Positions 8,243 to 17,460 of a DNA stretch of 64,000 bases are shown one piece after another. This DNA is from Flavipsychrobacter sp. GTDB lineage: Bacteria > Bacteroidota > Bacteroidia > Chitinophagales > Chitinophagaceae. Below the pieces are notes generated by a model, which saw only the letters and a program-made list of their open reading frames with translations, was not told the origin of the DNA and did no database searches. The first letter of the stretch is position 1. Every line of letters starts with the position of its first letter. Where the stretch lies: contig JAFIGV010000014.1 of the NCBI GenBank assembly GCA_017849575.1, positions 310,001 to 374,000 of the forward strand, read 5' to 3'. The position numbers were made by a program, and so were the translations under genes.

Positions 8243-8992
8243 TTAGAGCAGGTCTATACGCTTCATAAAATCGTCGCGGTAGGTCTTGCCGATAGGAATC
8301 TGTAACCCGGGTAAAATGATCGTATCGTCTTCAATACCTTCTATGGACTTGATATTGACCATAAACGAGCGGTGGACACGGATAAACGTATCGGGAGAGA
8401 GTTTTTGCTCCAGGGTTTTGAGCGTAGAGCTGATGAGATATTTATGTCTGGAAGTGTGTACAAAACTATAGTTATCCTGGGCTTCCAAGGCCAGAATATC
8501 CTCCAGCAACACCTTGCGAAGCTGGTTTTTTACTTTGATAAAAAAGTGCTTGCCACTCACATAGTCGTCGCTGATTTCAGCCGCACGTCTCTGCTGAAGG
8601 CGCTGATGCGAATGGTTGTACAAAGCCAGTTCAATACTGGTTTGCAGGTTGTGTTCATTAATAGGTTTCACAAGGTAGGCGCTGGGCTGCGTGGCTTTGA
8701 TACGGTCTATGGTCGAACGGTCATGATGTGCGGTGAGGAAGATGATCGGCAGGTTGTAAAGTTTATTGATCTGTTCGGCGAGTGCTATACCGTCCTGATC
8801 GCCTTCGAGCGTAAGGTCAAGCAGCATAAAATCGGGCACAAGGGTGCGGAGCATCAGCAAGGCATCTGGGGCATTGCGCACAGCCGGCAATGGATGATAA
8901 CCAAAATCCTGTAGCAGGTACGTCAGGTCGGCCGCTATGATCGGCTCGTCTTCGACTATAAGTACCGTTATTTTTTCGTCCGTCATACTCAT
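8243..8992 (-). CDS. LytTR-family response regulator
   Basis: Two-component response regulator of 249 residues. The receiver domain has the acidic pocket VEDE (residues 13-16), the phosphoacceptor D59 in MLLDL, and the conserved lysine K109 in YLVKPIN. The C-terminal part (about 145-249) is a LytTR DNA-binding domain, with 'FIRVHRSFMVNIKSIEGI' typical of the family. The start ATG overlaps the stop of the histidine kinase gene by 4 bp (ATGA), indicating translational coupling. It is expected to act as the cytoplasmic transcription factor for that kinase. Target genes are not evident. Confidence 0.92.
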   Translation of the reverse strand: MSMTDEKITVLIVEDEPIIAADLTYLLQDFGYHPLPAVRNAPDALLMLRTLVPDFMLLDLTLEGDQDGIALAEQINKLYNLPIIFLTAHHDRSTIDRIKATQPSAYLVKPINEHNLQTSIELALYNHSHQRLQQRRAAEISDDYVSGKHFFIKVKNQLRKVLLEDILALEAQDNYSFVHTSRHKYLISSTLKTLEQKLSPDTFIRVHRSFMVNIKSIEGIEDDTIILPGLQIPIGKTYRDDFMKRIDLL

Positions 8993-10590
8993 ACTTCTTT
9001 AAACCTGGTAATGACCACACGGATGGCCACGCCCTGCTGCCGGCGAATCTCGAGTCCGCCCCCCAGCTTTTCCGCAAGCGAATGCATAAGGCGGAAACCA
9101 AATTTTTCCACTTGTTCGCCGATCATAACATCCGATATTCCTTTGCCAGTGTCGGAAATTTCAAGTAGCAGATGTTGCTCCACCCGGGAGAGTTGAATGG
9201 AAATGGTTCCCTCTTCCCCGGGCTCAAAAGCATATTTCAGCGCATTGGTCACTCCTTCATTGACTAACAGGCCAATGGGCATGGCCGTATCAATATCGAG
9301 CTGCAGCGGCTCGATGCGGGTTTCCATCTTTAGTTTATCGAGCGGAACCTGATACGAGTGCCTGAGGCTCTCCAGGAGATTGTTCAGATAGTCCTGCATG
9401 TTCACACCGGTAAGGTTGTCTTCCTGATACAATTTCTGGTGTACCAGCGCCATGCTGTTGATCCTGAGTTTACTCTCGCGCAGCACATTGAGTGCTTCCT
9501 GATCTTTGAGATGTCTTGCCTGCAGGTTGAGCATGCTGCTGATGAACTGGAGATTGTTTTTTACACGGTGATGAATTTCACTCAGCAACACTTCTTTGTC
9601 GGCCAGCGAGCGTTGTATCAAATCATTTTTATCCCGGAGCACTGCATTGTTGCGCGATTTGATGCGAAATTGATAGACCAGCAGGAAAATGATGAGCAGG
9701 CTACCCGCTGCCAGACCGATGAGAATACGTTGCTGCACGACCTGCCGTCGCAACTTCAGCGCCTGCACCTCTACTTCCGACCTTGTAGCGGCGAGTTGTC
9801 TTTCCTTCACTTCGTTCTGATACTTTGCTTCCAGTTCGGCAATCTGCGCATCGCGCTCCTTATTGCTGATACTGTCTTGTAGTTGCTTGTACGATTTGTA
9901 ATAGAGTAGCGCGTTCTTATAGTCTTTTTTCTGCTCGTAGAGGTCTGAGAGTTGGGTAAGACTGCGCAAGGCCATATTTCCTATCCCCAGTTCCATATTC
10001 CGGCGGTAGGCTTCATTGGCGTAGGATATTGCTTTGTCCGTATTGCCTCTTTTCTGAGCCACACTGCTGAGCCTTAGTAAACAGCCCGTGGCGCGCATCT
10101 TCTGCCCTATTTCTTCAAAGACACGCATAGAGATCAGATAGCTTTCTTCGCTTTTATCCAACGCACCGGTAAGCAGATAAATGTTCCCCAATACATAGTA
10201 GGTACGACCTAGCTCGGTTTTAGGCCCATGTTGTTCAAAGTAAATCCGTGCGCGATTAAGCCTGGCCAGTGCCTCCTGATATTTGCCGCTTTCTACCAAC
10301 AGTCCGCCCAAATTGAGTAATACGGTATGCACATTTCCCTGTTGGTCGAGCAACTGCCAGAGTTCCAGCGCTTTTTTGAAGTAGTTTTCCGCCTTATCCA
10401 GGTCCTGCTTGATGGCATATACCACCGCAATGTTCGTAAAGGCGTTGGCAATACCTGCGCTATCGCGGATCCGCTCGCTGATGCTGAGTGATTTAAAGAG
10501 ATAATTCATTGACTCGTCCAATAGCGACTGGTCTCTTTTGATGACGCTGAGACTGTTGAGCACCTGCGCAGCATTGCGCTCATCACCCAC
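8989..10590 (-). CDS. TPR-containing sensor histidine kinase (intact 3' part of an interrupted gene)
   Basis: The 533-residue frame downstream of an in-frame amber codon. It contains tandem TPR repeats (about 1-240), a coiled coil, one membrane helix (about 283-303), a HisKA_2 dimerisation domain with the phosphoacceptor His in SEIHHRVKNNLQF (about residue 339), and a HATPase domain (NEGVTNALKYAF; DTGKGIS). Upstream codons to 10929 are in the same frame and add a signal peptide and more TPR, broken only by TAG at 10809-10807. Without read-through, the sensor part would be cytoplasmic N-terminal and lacking a signal peptide. It is coupled to the LytTR regulator. Confidence 0.75.
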   Translation of the reverse strand: MGDERNAAQVLNSLSVIKRDQSLLDESMNYLFKSLSISERIRDSAGIANAFTNIAVVYAIKQDLDKAENYFKKALELWQLLDQQGNVHTVLLNLGGLLVESGKYQEALARLNRARIYFEQHGPKTELGRTYYVLGNIYLLTGALDKSEESYLISMRVFEEIGQKMRATGCLLRLSSVAQKRGNTDKAISYANEAYRRNMELGIGNMALRSLTQLSDLYEQKKDYKNALLYYKSYKQLQDSISNKERDAQIAELEAKYQNEVKERQLAATRSEVEVQALKLRRQVVQQRILIGLAAGSLLIIFLLVYQFRIKSRNNAVLRDKNDLIQRSLADKEVLLSEIHHRVKNNLQFISSMLNLQARHLKDQEALNVLRESKLRINSMALVHQKLYQEDNLTGVNMQDYLNNLLESLRHSYQVPLDKLKMETRIEPLQLDIDTAMPIGLLVNEGVTNALKYAFEPGEEGTISIQLSRVEQHLLLEISDTGKGISDVMIGEQVEKFGFRLMHSLAEKLGGGLEIRRQQGVAIRVVITRFKEV

Positions 10591-10929
10591 AGAGTCGTAG
10601 TACTGCAGCGATAGTTTCAGACAACTTTCTGCAACACTGTATTTACTTTGGTTGGAGGCTGCCTTTCCCAGCAGTGAATAGGCTTTTGCGGCTCCGCTCT
10701 GGTCGCCGATACGCAGTGCGGTTCTTACAGCACTGTCTGCAAAACGTTCACTGAGCGGATAATTCTTATTCTGGTATTTTGCGCCCAGCGATATCCAGGC
10801 TTTTACCTACAGGGTATCGGCGGGCAACCGATCAATACTATCGGCTGCAGATATCTCGGTCTGCTGCGCCCAACCGGCAGGAGCGAAACACAGCAACAAC
10901 GCAGATATCAGAAACAGTTTTTTCCGCAT
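10591..10929 (-). pseudogene. 5' portion of the histidine kinase gene, cut off by an amber codon
   Basis: ATG at 10929 begins a typical signal peptide (MRKKLFLISALLLCF..., cleavage after WAQ). The frame runs 40 codons to TAG at 10809-10807 and then continues without another stop into the downstream kinase frame, reading TPR-like sequence (VKAWISLGAKYQNKNYPLSE). The join 'ADTL-stop-VKAW' suggests an original CAG (Gln) changed to TAG. Either the kinase gene is a recent pseudogene, an error exists in the sequence, or the codon is suppressed. The shared frame is seen directly; the cause is inferred. Confidence 0.65.
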
Positions 10930-10956
10930 AGATAAAAGAAGGACGACAAAATGATC

Positions 10957-10979
10957 GGACAACCCACTTACGGGTCGCC
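10957..10979 (-). terminator. Weak hairpin between miaE and the histidine kinase gene
   Basis: GGACAACCC (10957-10965) and GGGTCGCC (10972-10979) can pair around a 6-nt loop with one G-T pair. It lies 53 bp after the miaE stop in the leftward direction. No U-run follows directly, so it may be a weak terminator or a 5'-leader structure of the kinase gene. Confidence 0.3.
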
Positions 10980-11031
10980 TTACTAATATAAAAAATTGCA
11001 GGGAATTGTGGTGGCCGGTTGTTCAGTCTTG

Positions 11032-11634
11032 TCAATGCATACGGTCGCCTCGCGGTGCCAGCAGTTGCAATACTTCCGCTTCTGTTTCGAGCCAGCGCTT
11101 CCACGCGGCACGGGTCTTCTCCTCACCAAAATATTTCTCTGCAAGGTCAATGAACATGCGGTAGTGACCGGCCTCCGACACCATAAACTTGTAGTAGAAT
11201 TTTCTAAGCGCCTCCTCTTCCAGTCCTTCCGACAATAGGCGAAAGCGTTCACAACTGCGGGCTTCAATCAGCGCGCAGATCATGAGCTTATGAAGCAGTT
11301 TCTCCTCGGAAGAAATCCCTTTGGGTTCGCGCTGCAATAAAAGATTCACATAGTCGTCCCTGCGCTGATGCCCAAGCTCAAAACCGCGCTTTTTCATCTC
11401 CGCCCACACCATGCGGAAGTGCCCCCATTCTTCGGTAACAATGGGTGAAAGCGCATTGACAAGCTCAATCTTTTCCGGGTAACGCTGTATCAGCGAAATG
11501 CATTGTGTCGCCGCTTTCTGTTCACAAAACGCATGATCGGTCAGTATCTCCTCCAGCGAGATCGACGCCAGATCCACCCAGCGTGGGTCGGTGGGCATCT
11601 TCAATCCAAGTATGGAGTTATCAGTAGTACTCAT
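11032..11634 (-). CDS. miaE: tRNA-(ms2io6A37) hydroxylase, MiaE-like
   Basis: Di-iron hydroxylase of 200 residues, close to the usual MiaE length. MiaE hydroxylates the isopentenyl group of ms2i6A at tRNA position 37. The ferritin-like metal ligands are visible: E38 (FCEQKA), E69/H72 (EEWGHF), E124 and E129 (EARSCERF), and E154/H157 (SEAGHY). The gene is 3 bp downstream of the MMPL/acyltransferase gene stop and is probably cotranscribed with it, although no functional link is apparent. Confidence 0.88.
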   Translation of the reverse strand: MSTTDNSILGLKMPTDPRWVDLASISLEEILTDHAFCEQKAATQCISLIQRYPEKIELVNALSPIVTEEWGHFRMVWAEMKKRGFELGHQRRDDYVNLLLQREPKGISSEEKLLHKLMICALIEARSCERFRLLSEGLEEEALRKFYYKFMVSEAGHYRMFIDLAEKYFGEEKTRAAWKRWLETEAEVLQLLAPRGDRMH

Positions 11635-11637
11635 TTT

Positions 11638-14600
11638 CTATTTCTTTCTGAGTATGAACGTAAGGTTGGCGGTATAGCGGGCAAAATCCCGAACCTCGAC
11701 GCTCATTTCGTGCTTTTCGGCAAAGGCTTCGATAAACGCTTTGCTGATAAAATGCAGTTCATTTTGGGTTTTGTTGAACTTCAGGATACGCGTACTCCAC
11801 AGCTCCGTTCTTTTCGTCCCTTCAATTCTTTTCTGCAACTCGGAAACACCATCGCGAATAATCAGCATCCCGCCGGGGCGTAGCGCTTCAAAACTGCGCT
11901 CCAGCACATCGCTTTGCTGCGCGGGGAGCAGATAATGCAACACGTCGCTGATGATGATTCCATCGCATGAAAGCAATGTGTATTGGGTAAGGTCTGCAGC
12001 TTCGAAATCAATGCCCTCGTCGCGCAAAAAATTATGTTGTGCGGTTTCGATCTTTTCTTCATCATAATCCACACCCCTAAAGACTCTACCCGGCGCTGCC
12101 CAGTGGAGCATATAACTCATAAATCCATAGCCGCAGCCCAGGTCGTAAAAAAAGCCATCGCGGGGCAACAGTTGATGAAAGGGCTCGTAATTGTCCTCAA
12201 GACGGGTTTTGATCCGGCAGTACCACTCCAGTCCGGGACCCTTATAAGTATATGACCTGAGTAATTGCTCGCGGAAATACTGCGGAGTCTCTTCCCTTTC
12301 TTTGATATGGTCCAGTTCCTGCCGCATGAACCGAGCCATGTTTTTTGCACGTTCGCTGTAGTGATTACCAAAGCGTTTATCGTTCCAGGATAGGCGTGGG
12401 TAAATATGCACACTCGATGTGCCATCTTTGAGCAGCCAGTCTCCTTTCTGCATGGTATAATGTATGCCGTGCAACAATAGTGGCACAATATCCAGTTGCA
12501 ACTTCTCCGAGATATAAAATGCGCCTTTGTGAAATCGGTGAATTTTGTCCGTCAGCGAGCGTGTACCCTCAGGGAAAACGACGATAGAATAGCCGCGATT
12601 CACAAGATCCTGCAGCGGCTCCAGGCTATCTTCAGCACCGTCAGCAACAGGATAGTACTCTGCCATGCGCACCACCGCACCAAACACCGGCGACCGCCAC
12701 ACCCATCTATTGGTAAGCAATACCAGCCGCGGATGCAGCATGGTAGTGCAAAGAATGTCGAGAAAGGATGAGTGATTGGCGATATACACTGCAGGACGGC
12801 CGAAGTCAGCACGATCTCTTCCTAAAACTCTGGTCTTCACATTGCGCATAATGTGCATCATGCTCCAGGTATAGGCGCTGAGCAATCGGTGAAACAGCAG
12901 CTTTCCTTTTTCGCGGGCAAAGGGCAGATGGGTAAGGATCAGGCCTGCGATAGAAAGGACCATGGAGCCGAGGAAGAAATAGGAGAAAGCAAAAACAGAT
13001 TTTGCAAAACTCCAGATCGTGAACGGAAGAAATTTTTTGTGCGCGCGGTTTTGAATAAACCAGTTGAACAGAAAGGGTTGCAGGGTTTGTGAAATGAACA
13101 ATACACAAAGCAGACCAGTCACGGAGATAAAGGCGATAGACTTAAGTGCAGGATGTTTTGCCAGCAGCAGAACCCCTAAGCCAATGATGACCGTTGCAAC
13201 AGACACATACACTGCCGCACGGACTGACAATAATTTATTGCTTCCGGTCTTGTACTTTTCTATCAGTCCGTCCATGGTAAAGATGGCGTAGTCATCGCCT
13301 AATCCAAAAATGAGCGAGGAAATAATGATGTTGACGATATTGAACTTCAACCCCATCAATGCCATCAGACCTAATATCCAGATCCAGGAAACGATCATGG
13401 GTAAAAACGCCATGATCGCCAGCTCAAAGCGCCCATACCCTACCAATAAAGCAAAAAACACGATAAGCGAAGACCAGAGGGCAATGCTGTTAAAGTCTTT
13501 GTTGAGAATCTCTACCAGTTGCAAAGCGCCCTGCTGCCGGTCCGTCACGGTGACTTGTTGAGACGATGACAAATGTTCAAACACCATTTGTCGCGATTCC
13601 TGTGGTACCCGCAATGCTGCGATAGCATAATGGCTGCCTGTGTCGGCAGAAAAACCGCCGGGGAAAAATGATTTGAGTATTTCTGTGGATGAGCTGTCCA
13701 ACGTAGTGTAGTCTCGTTGCAGACGGTCGGTAAATGCTCCGAACGCTTCGGGATTGAAGCCCAGTGCAGGTGCTATTTCGTTGACGGTAGCTACTACGCG
13801 CTGCCTTCGCCCGGACGACCAGTATTTTTTCCAGCGGTCTATTCTCCGTCTCTGCTCAGCTTCCGATGGCAGTAGGCTAACAGGGTTGGAGGCCGACTTT
13901 ACCCAGCCTTTTTCGGTAAGTCCCTGCAGATCGGGTTGCACCGTTTCAAGGCGTTCCATAGCTTCCTCTTCACTGTTACCTTTTGCTACAACAAAGACCG
14001 AGCTCAAAGCCATTGCATTAGCCTCACTCACTTCATCCTGCGCCTGCTGTAGTTTTGGCGAAAGGTAGTTGAGATGCATCAGATCACTGTCGAACTGTAC
14101 ATCGCCCGCAAAATACAGCATCACCGGCGTGAGCAGAAAAATGCCCAGCACCAGCCATTTGTTCTTTTCAGGATGCCAGCGTCCTATCCGGTCAAAAACC
14201 GTGGCACGCTCGTCACCATGCTGCACACCTACCGGAAAATGAGGAAGGAAAATAAGCGTACACAGCGCCGCACCCAGCAGACTTCCCGCTGCGAACAAGC
14301 CGAGGTCCTGCAAAATAGGCGTATGTACAAAGCGCAGCGACAGAAAAGCGGCAATAGTCGTGAAGCTGCCAATGGTAAGCGGATGCGCCAGTTCGGCTAT
14401 TGTACTGGGTATGTCTTTGGCGTGGCGTGCATGCGATAGAAAATGTATGGAAAAGTCGATGGCTATTCCGAGAATGATGGCGCCTGCACCAAGCGCTATC
14501 ACCGATACAGAGCCTTGTATCAGGTAAACCATTGCCATCCCCATAGCCCCCCCGTACAACACCGGCACCAGTAACAATAAAGGCGTGCGCTTCCTTCTGA

Positions 14601-15474
14601 AAAAATAGTACGTAAGTGCCAGCAGCAGGATGACGGTTGCGGACAGTGTAACTATAGTGTCTGTGCGAAGCTGGGCAGCATTGCCCGCAGCGACAGCCGG
14701 CCCACCAAAGTACACGATATGAATGCCGGGATGCTGCGTTTTCCAATCTTCAAGATCTTCATCGAGCGCCGCAAAAAAATGGCTGTTCTTTCCGGTTTCC
14801 GAGGCTTTGAACCTGGGCTTTACAAAGAAAGTAAGCTGCTTTTGATTGTTCTTAAAGAGATAACCTTCATACAACTCATAGCTGGGATCAAACTGCAGGG
14901 CGCTAAGCTTCTTCCATACCAGATTTGACATACCGATCGGGTCCTGCGCAACAAACTGTTTCATCACTACGCTTGCCGGCGAAAGCAACAGCTTCTTGTT
15001 TTGCTCCAGCGTGCTGCGCATCACTTCCGGATGAGTAAGGCTGTCGAGCTTCCGGAAGTCTTGTTCGGTAAGAAAAAGCGGCATGTTGTCCTGAAAAATA
15101 GAAACCAGCGACTCTTCCTGCCCTCCGCCTACTTGTGTAGTAACCGTGTCAATCCATGCTTTTTCTTTGGCAAATACAACATCATTCAAACTCTGCGCTG
15201 CACGGATCAGACTGTCGGGCTGCGCCGCAGTACTATCTTTCAGCGACATGAGAAAAATGATCTGTTCTCCCGCCTGCGTATGACTGATTACATCATTCAT
15301 TGCCCTGATGGCCTTGCTATCGGGCAACATGCTGCTGATATCTTCCTTGAGCTTTACCTGCAGCGACAGAAAAATCCACAAGGCAAAACTCCCGAAGAAC
15401 AAACTCCAGCACAGCTTTTTTTTGCGGGCAAGAAATTGATAAAGCGAAACAAAAATCTGTTGCATGAAAATCAT
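11638..15474 (-). CDS. Trifunctional MMPL transporter / PlsC acyltransferase / SAM methyltransferase
   Basis: A 1278-residue fusion. Residues 1 to about 850 are an RND/MMPL-type transporter with two repeats, each having a first helix, a periplasmic domain and a cluster of helices (about 270-420 and 650-830). Next is a PlsC acyltransferase with H(x)4D in NHSSFLDI (about residue 897) and FPEGTRS. The last ~180 residues are a class I methyltransferase (DLGCGYG, about 1110). This architecture occurs in flexirubin and aryl-polyene loci of Bacteroidota, where it is thought to move and attach the pigment lipid. A start at 15465 (MQQIF) is also possible. The rest of such a cluster lies 25 kb away. 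Confidence 0.9.
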   Translation of the reverse strand: MIFMQQIFVSLYQFLARKKKLCWSLFFGSFALWIFLSLQVKLKEDISSMLPDSKAIRAMNDVISHTQAGEQIIFLMSLKDSTAAQPDSLIRAAQSLNDVVFAKEKAWIDTVTTQVGGGQEESLVSIFQDNMPLFLTEQDFRKLDSLTHPEVMRSTLEQNKKLLLSPASVVMKQFVAQDPIGMSNLVWKKLSALQFDPSYELYEGYLFKNNQKQLTFFVKPRFKASETGKNSHFFAALDEDLEDWKTQHPGIHIVYFGGPAVAAGNAAQLRTDTIVTLSATVILLLALTYYFFRRKRTPLLLLVPVLYGGAMGMAMVYLIQGSVSVIALGAGAIILGIAIDFSIHFLSHARHAKDIPSTIAELAHPLTIGSFTTIAAFLSLRFVHTPILQDLGLFAAGSLLGAALCTLIFLPHFPVGVQHGDERATVFDRIGRWHPEKNKWLVLGIFLLTPVMLYFAGDVQFDSDLMHLNYLSPKLQQAQDEVSEANAMALSSVFVVAKGNSEEEAMERLETVQPDLQGLTEKGWVKSASNPVSLLPSEAEQRRRIDRWKKYWSSGRRQRVVATVNEIAPALGFNPEAFGAFTDRLQRDYTTLDSSSTEILKSFFPGGFSADTGSHYAIAALRVPQESRQMVFEHLSSSQQVTVTDRQQGALQLVEILNKDFNSIALWSSLIVFFALLVGYGRFELAIMAFLPMIVSWIWILGLMALMGLKFNIVNIIISSLIFGLGDDYAIFTMDGLIEKYKTGSNKLLSVRAAVYVSVATVIIGLGVLLLAKHPALKSIAFISVTGLLCVLFISQTLQPFLFNWFIQNRAHKKFLPFTIWSFAKSVFAFSYFFLGSMVLSIAGLILTHLPFAREKGKLLFHRLLSAYTWSMMHIMRNVKTRVLGRDRADFGRPAVYIANHSSFLDILCTTMLHPRLVLLTNRWVWRSPVFGAVVRMAEYYPVADGAEDSLEPLQDLVNRGYSIVVFPEGTRSLTDKIHRFHKGAFYISEKLQLDIVPLLLHGIHYTMQKGDWLLKDGTSSVHIYPRLSWNDKRFGNHYSERAKNMARFMRQELDHIKEREETPQYFREQLLRSYTYKGPGLEWYCRIKTRLEDNYEPFHQLLPRDGFFYDLGCGYGFMSYMLHWAAPGRVFRGVDYDEEKIETAQHNFLRDEGIDFEAADLTQYTLLSCDGIIISDVLHYLLPAQQSDVLERSFEALRPGGMLIIRDGVSELQKRIEGTKRTELWSTRILKFNKTQNELHFISKAFIEAFAEKHEMSVEVRDFARYTANLTFILRKK

Positions 15475-15563
15475 TTAGCGCAGCTGTGCTCAAAGCACTT
15501 CCCTTGCGCAGAAAATTAGGTAATCGCTGTAAAATATTTTAGCATTCACAAAAAGCCGGTCGC

Positions 15564-16781
15564 TTATTCAAAGTCTTTGTATAGAAGGTATTTCCTTCTT
15601 ATTTTTTTGAAAGCATCAATATCTGCTGCCCATGATTTGCGGATATCTTCTTCCGATCTGCCGGAGACAATCATATCGCGTAATAAATCGTTGCCGGAAA
15701 GTTTCTCAAAAAAGGCATTAAAAAAATGCTCTTTGTCGGTGCACCAGGCATAGGCTTCCAGCAAGGGCTTCAGTTGCAGCCGATCATTGCACCACTCCAG
15801 CGCAGCGTTCGGCTCAGTAGCGATTAGCCTGCCAAAGCACCGTTCGTGTTCATAAAGTGGGTGGGAAGCGCCGGTGGTGGTCTGCGGGATAAAATAGTAA
15901 TCGGTACGTGAAGCAAACTTGGGATGTCCCCATTGCTGAAAAGGTTTGTCCGTTCCTCTTCCCACACTCACCACAGTACCTTCAAAAAAGCAAAGCGAAG
16001 GATAGAGATAAACAGCCGTCATGTTTTTCAGGTTGGGAGAAGGGGCCACCGGCAGACTATAATGAACGCTATGATCATAATTGCTGCATTTGATCAGCTT
16101 AAGGTCAAGTCCCCGGGCTTCGGGTACCCACCCCTCCCCCATCAGCATCTTTGCATATTCTCCCACCGTCATCCCGTACACCACGGGTATACGCTGCATG
16201 CCTACGAACGAACGGTATTTATTTTCCAGCACCGGGCCATCAACATAATGTCCGTTGGGATTAGGACGATCGAGGATAAGTAATTGTTTCTGCGATGCGG
16301 CACAGGCTTCCATCATGTACTCCAGAGTAGAGATATAGGTGTAAAACCGCGTACCCACATCCTGCAGGTCGTAAACCACAATATCTATTTCACTTAGTTG
16401 CGCTGCACCGGGCTTTTTGTTATTTCCGTACAGCGATATGATGGGCACACCGGTCTTTTCGTCTTTTGTGTTGCTGATGTGTGCGCCGGCATCGGCGGTG
16501 CCTCTGAAGCCATGTTCCGGCACAAAGACTGTCCGCACATCCACATGAAGCTGAAGCAAGGTATCAAGCAGGGACACCGACCCGATCCTTGCGGTCTGAT
16601 TGATCAACAGGGCCACTTTTTTGCCTTTCAGCATCGGAAGATATTCTCTGAGCGCATAGGCACCGGGCAAAATTTCCTTATGTTCTCTTACCAGAGGCGG
16701 ATGCGGCTGCCGCGCGTCGGCACAGGAAATGAAAGCATTTAAAAAGCAACAAAACACAAAAGCAGGCAAGAACAATCTCAT
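15564..16781 (-). CDS. DUF1343 protein, NamZ-type exo-beta-N-acetylmuramidase lipoprotein
   Basis: Protein of 405 residues matching the DUF1343/NamZ family (EC 3.2.1.92 activity in characterised members), which releases MurNAc from the non-reducing ends of peptidoglycan fragments. A lipobox (AFISC) near residue 20 suggests a lipoprotein. Family landmarks include 'KKVALLINQTA', 'VFVPEHGFRGTADAG', 'DIVVYDLQDVGTRFYTY' and 'EGTVVSVGRGTDKPFQ'. With anmK at 54.9-56 kb this would fit MurNAc recycling. A TATCTTTG (16812-16805) upstream on the minus strand matches the -7 consensus. Confidence 0.87.
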   Translation of the reverse strand: MRLFLPAFVFCCFLNAFISCADARQPHPPLVREHKEILPGAYALREYLPMLKGKKVALLINQTARIGSVSLLDTLLQLHVDVRTVFVPEHGFRGTADAGAHISNTKDEKTGVPIISLYGNNKKPGAAQLSEIDIVVYDLQDVGTRFYTYISTLEYMMEACAASQKQLLILDRPNPNGHYVDGPVLENKYRSFVGMQRIPVVYGMTVGEYAKMLMGEGWVPEARGLDLKLIKCSNYDHSVHYSLPVAPSPNLKNMTAVYLYPSLCFFEGTVVSVGRGTDKPFQQWGHPKFASRTDYYFIPQTTTGASHPLYEHERCFGRLIATEPNAALEWCNDRLQLKPLLEAYAWCTDKEHFFNAFFEKLSGNDLLRDMIVSGRSEEDIRKSWAADIDAFKKIRRKYLLYKDFE

Positions 16782-16874
16782 ATCGGGCTTTCCTTAAAAT
16801 TCACCAAAGATAACCCGCCATGTAGATTATTAGGCTTAACTTGCCCGCCTATTCGAATCAATAAAACGATTAAC

Positions 16875-17303
16875 ATGCAACAAGTAAAGAACGGTGATAC
16901 GGTGCGCGTACACTACCACGGAAAGCTGACAGACGGTTCCACTTTCGACAGTTCCGAAGGTCGCGACCCGCTGGAGTTTACCGTAGGAAGCGGACAGGTG
17001 ATCAAAGGTTTTGATGATGCAATGACGGGTATGCAACCGGGCGAAATCAAGACGGTGAACATCCCTGTGGACGAGGCGTACGGACACCGCAACGACGATA
17101 TGATGATGGAATATCCGAAGTCAGAATTTCCGGCAGAAATGACCCCGGAAGTGGGAATGGAGCTGCACATGAGTGATAATATGGGAAATGTGTTTCCGGT
17201 AGTGATAGCGGAACTGCGAGACGAAACCGTACTGCTGGATGCTAACCATCCGCTTGCGGGACAAGACCTTATTTTCGACATTGAGCTGGTATCTATCGGT
17301 TAA
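16875..17303 (+). CDS. FKBP-type peptidyl-prolyl isomerase, SlyD-like
   Basis: SlyD/FkpB-type prolyl isomerase of 142 residues. The FKBP core (VRVHYHGKLTDGSTFDSS, GSGQVIKGFDDAMTGMQPGE) is interrupted by an insert-in-flap domain (residues about 70-120), as in SlyD. The long His-rich tail of E. coli SlyD is absent, so nickel delivery is not indicated. It probably acts as a cytoplasmic folding helper. The ATG is preceded by a leader of less than 100 bp, and a strong terminator follows at 17322, so it is likely a single-gene unit. Confidence 0.9.
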   Translation: MQQVKNGDTVRVHYHGKLTDGSTFDSSEGRDPLEFTVGSGQVIKGFDDAMTGMQPGEIKTVNIPVDEAYGHRNDDMMMEYPKSEFPAEMTPEVGMELHMSDNMGNVFPVVIAELRDETVLLDANHPLAGQDLIFDIELVSIG

Positions 17304-17321
17304 AAGGAAATATTTTTTTGA

Positions 17322-17357
17322 GCCGGAATACTTTAAACGGTATTCCGGCGTTTTTTT
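17322..17357 (+). terminator. Intrinsic terminator of the SlyD-like gene
   Basis: Perfect 10-bp stem GCCGGAATAC (17322-17331) / GTATTCCGGC (17340-17349) with an 8-nt loop, followed by G and a run of T. It starts 19 bp after the isomerase stop codon and separates it from the ExbB-like gene. Confidence 0.92.
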
Positions 17358-17460
17358 GCCTTGGGGTTAGCATTTTGCTAAAATTGATTGAAAAGTATCT
17401 GTGCGCTATAAGCTCTAAAGTAAAAACTGTATTATTACGTCTCAACTGTCTCTACCCACA

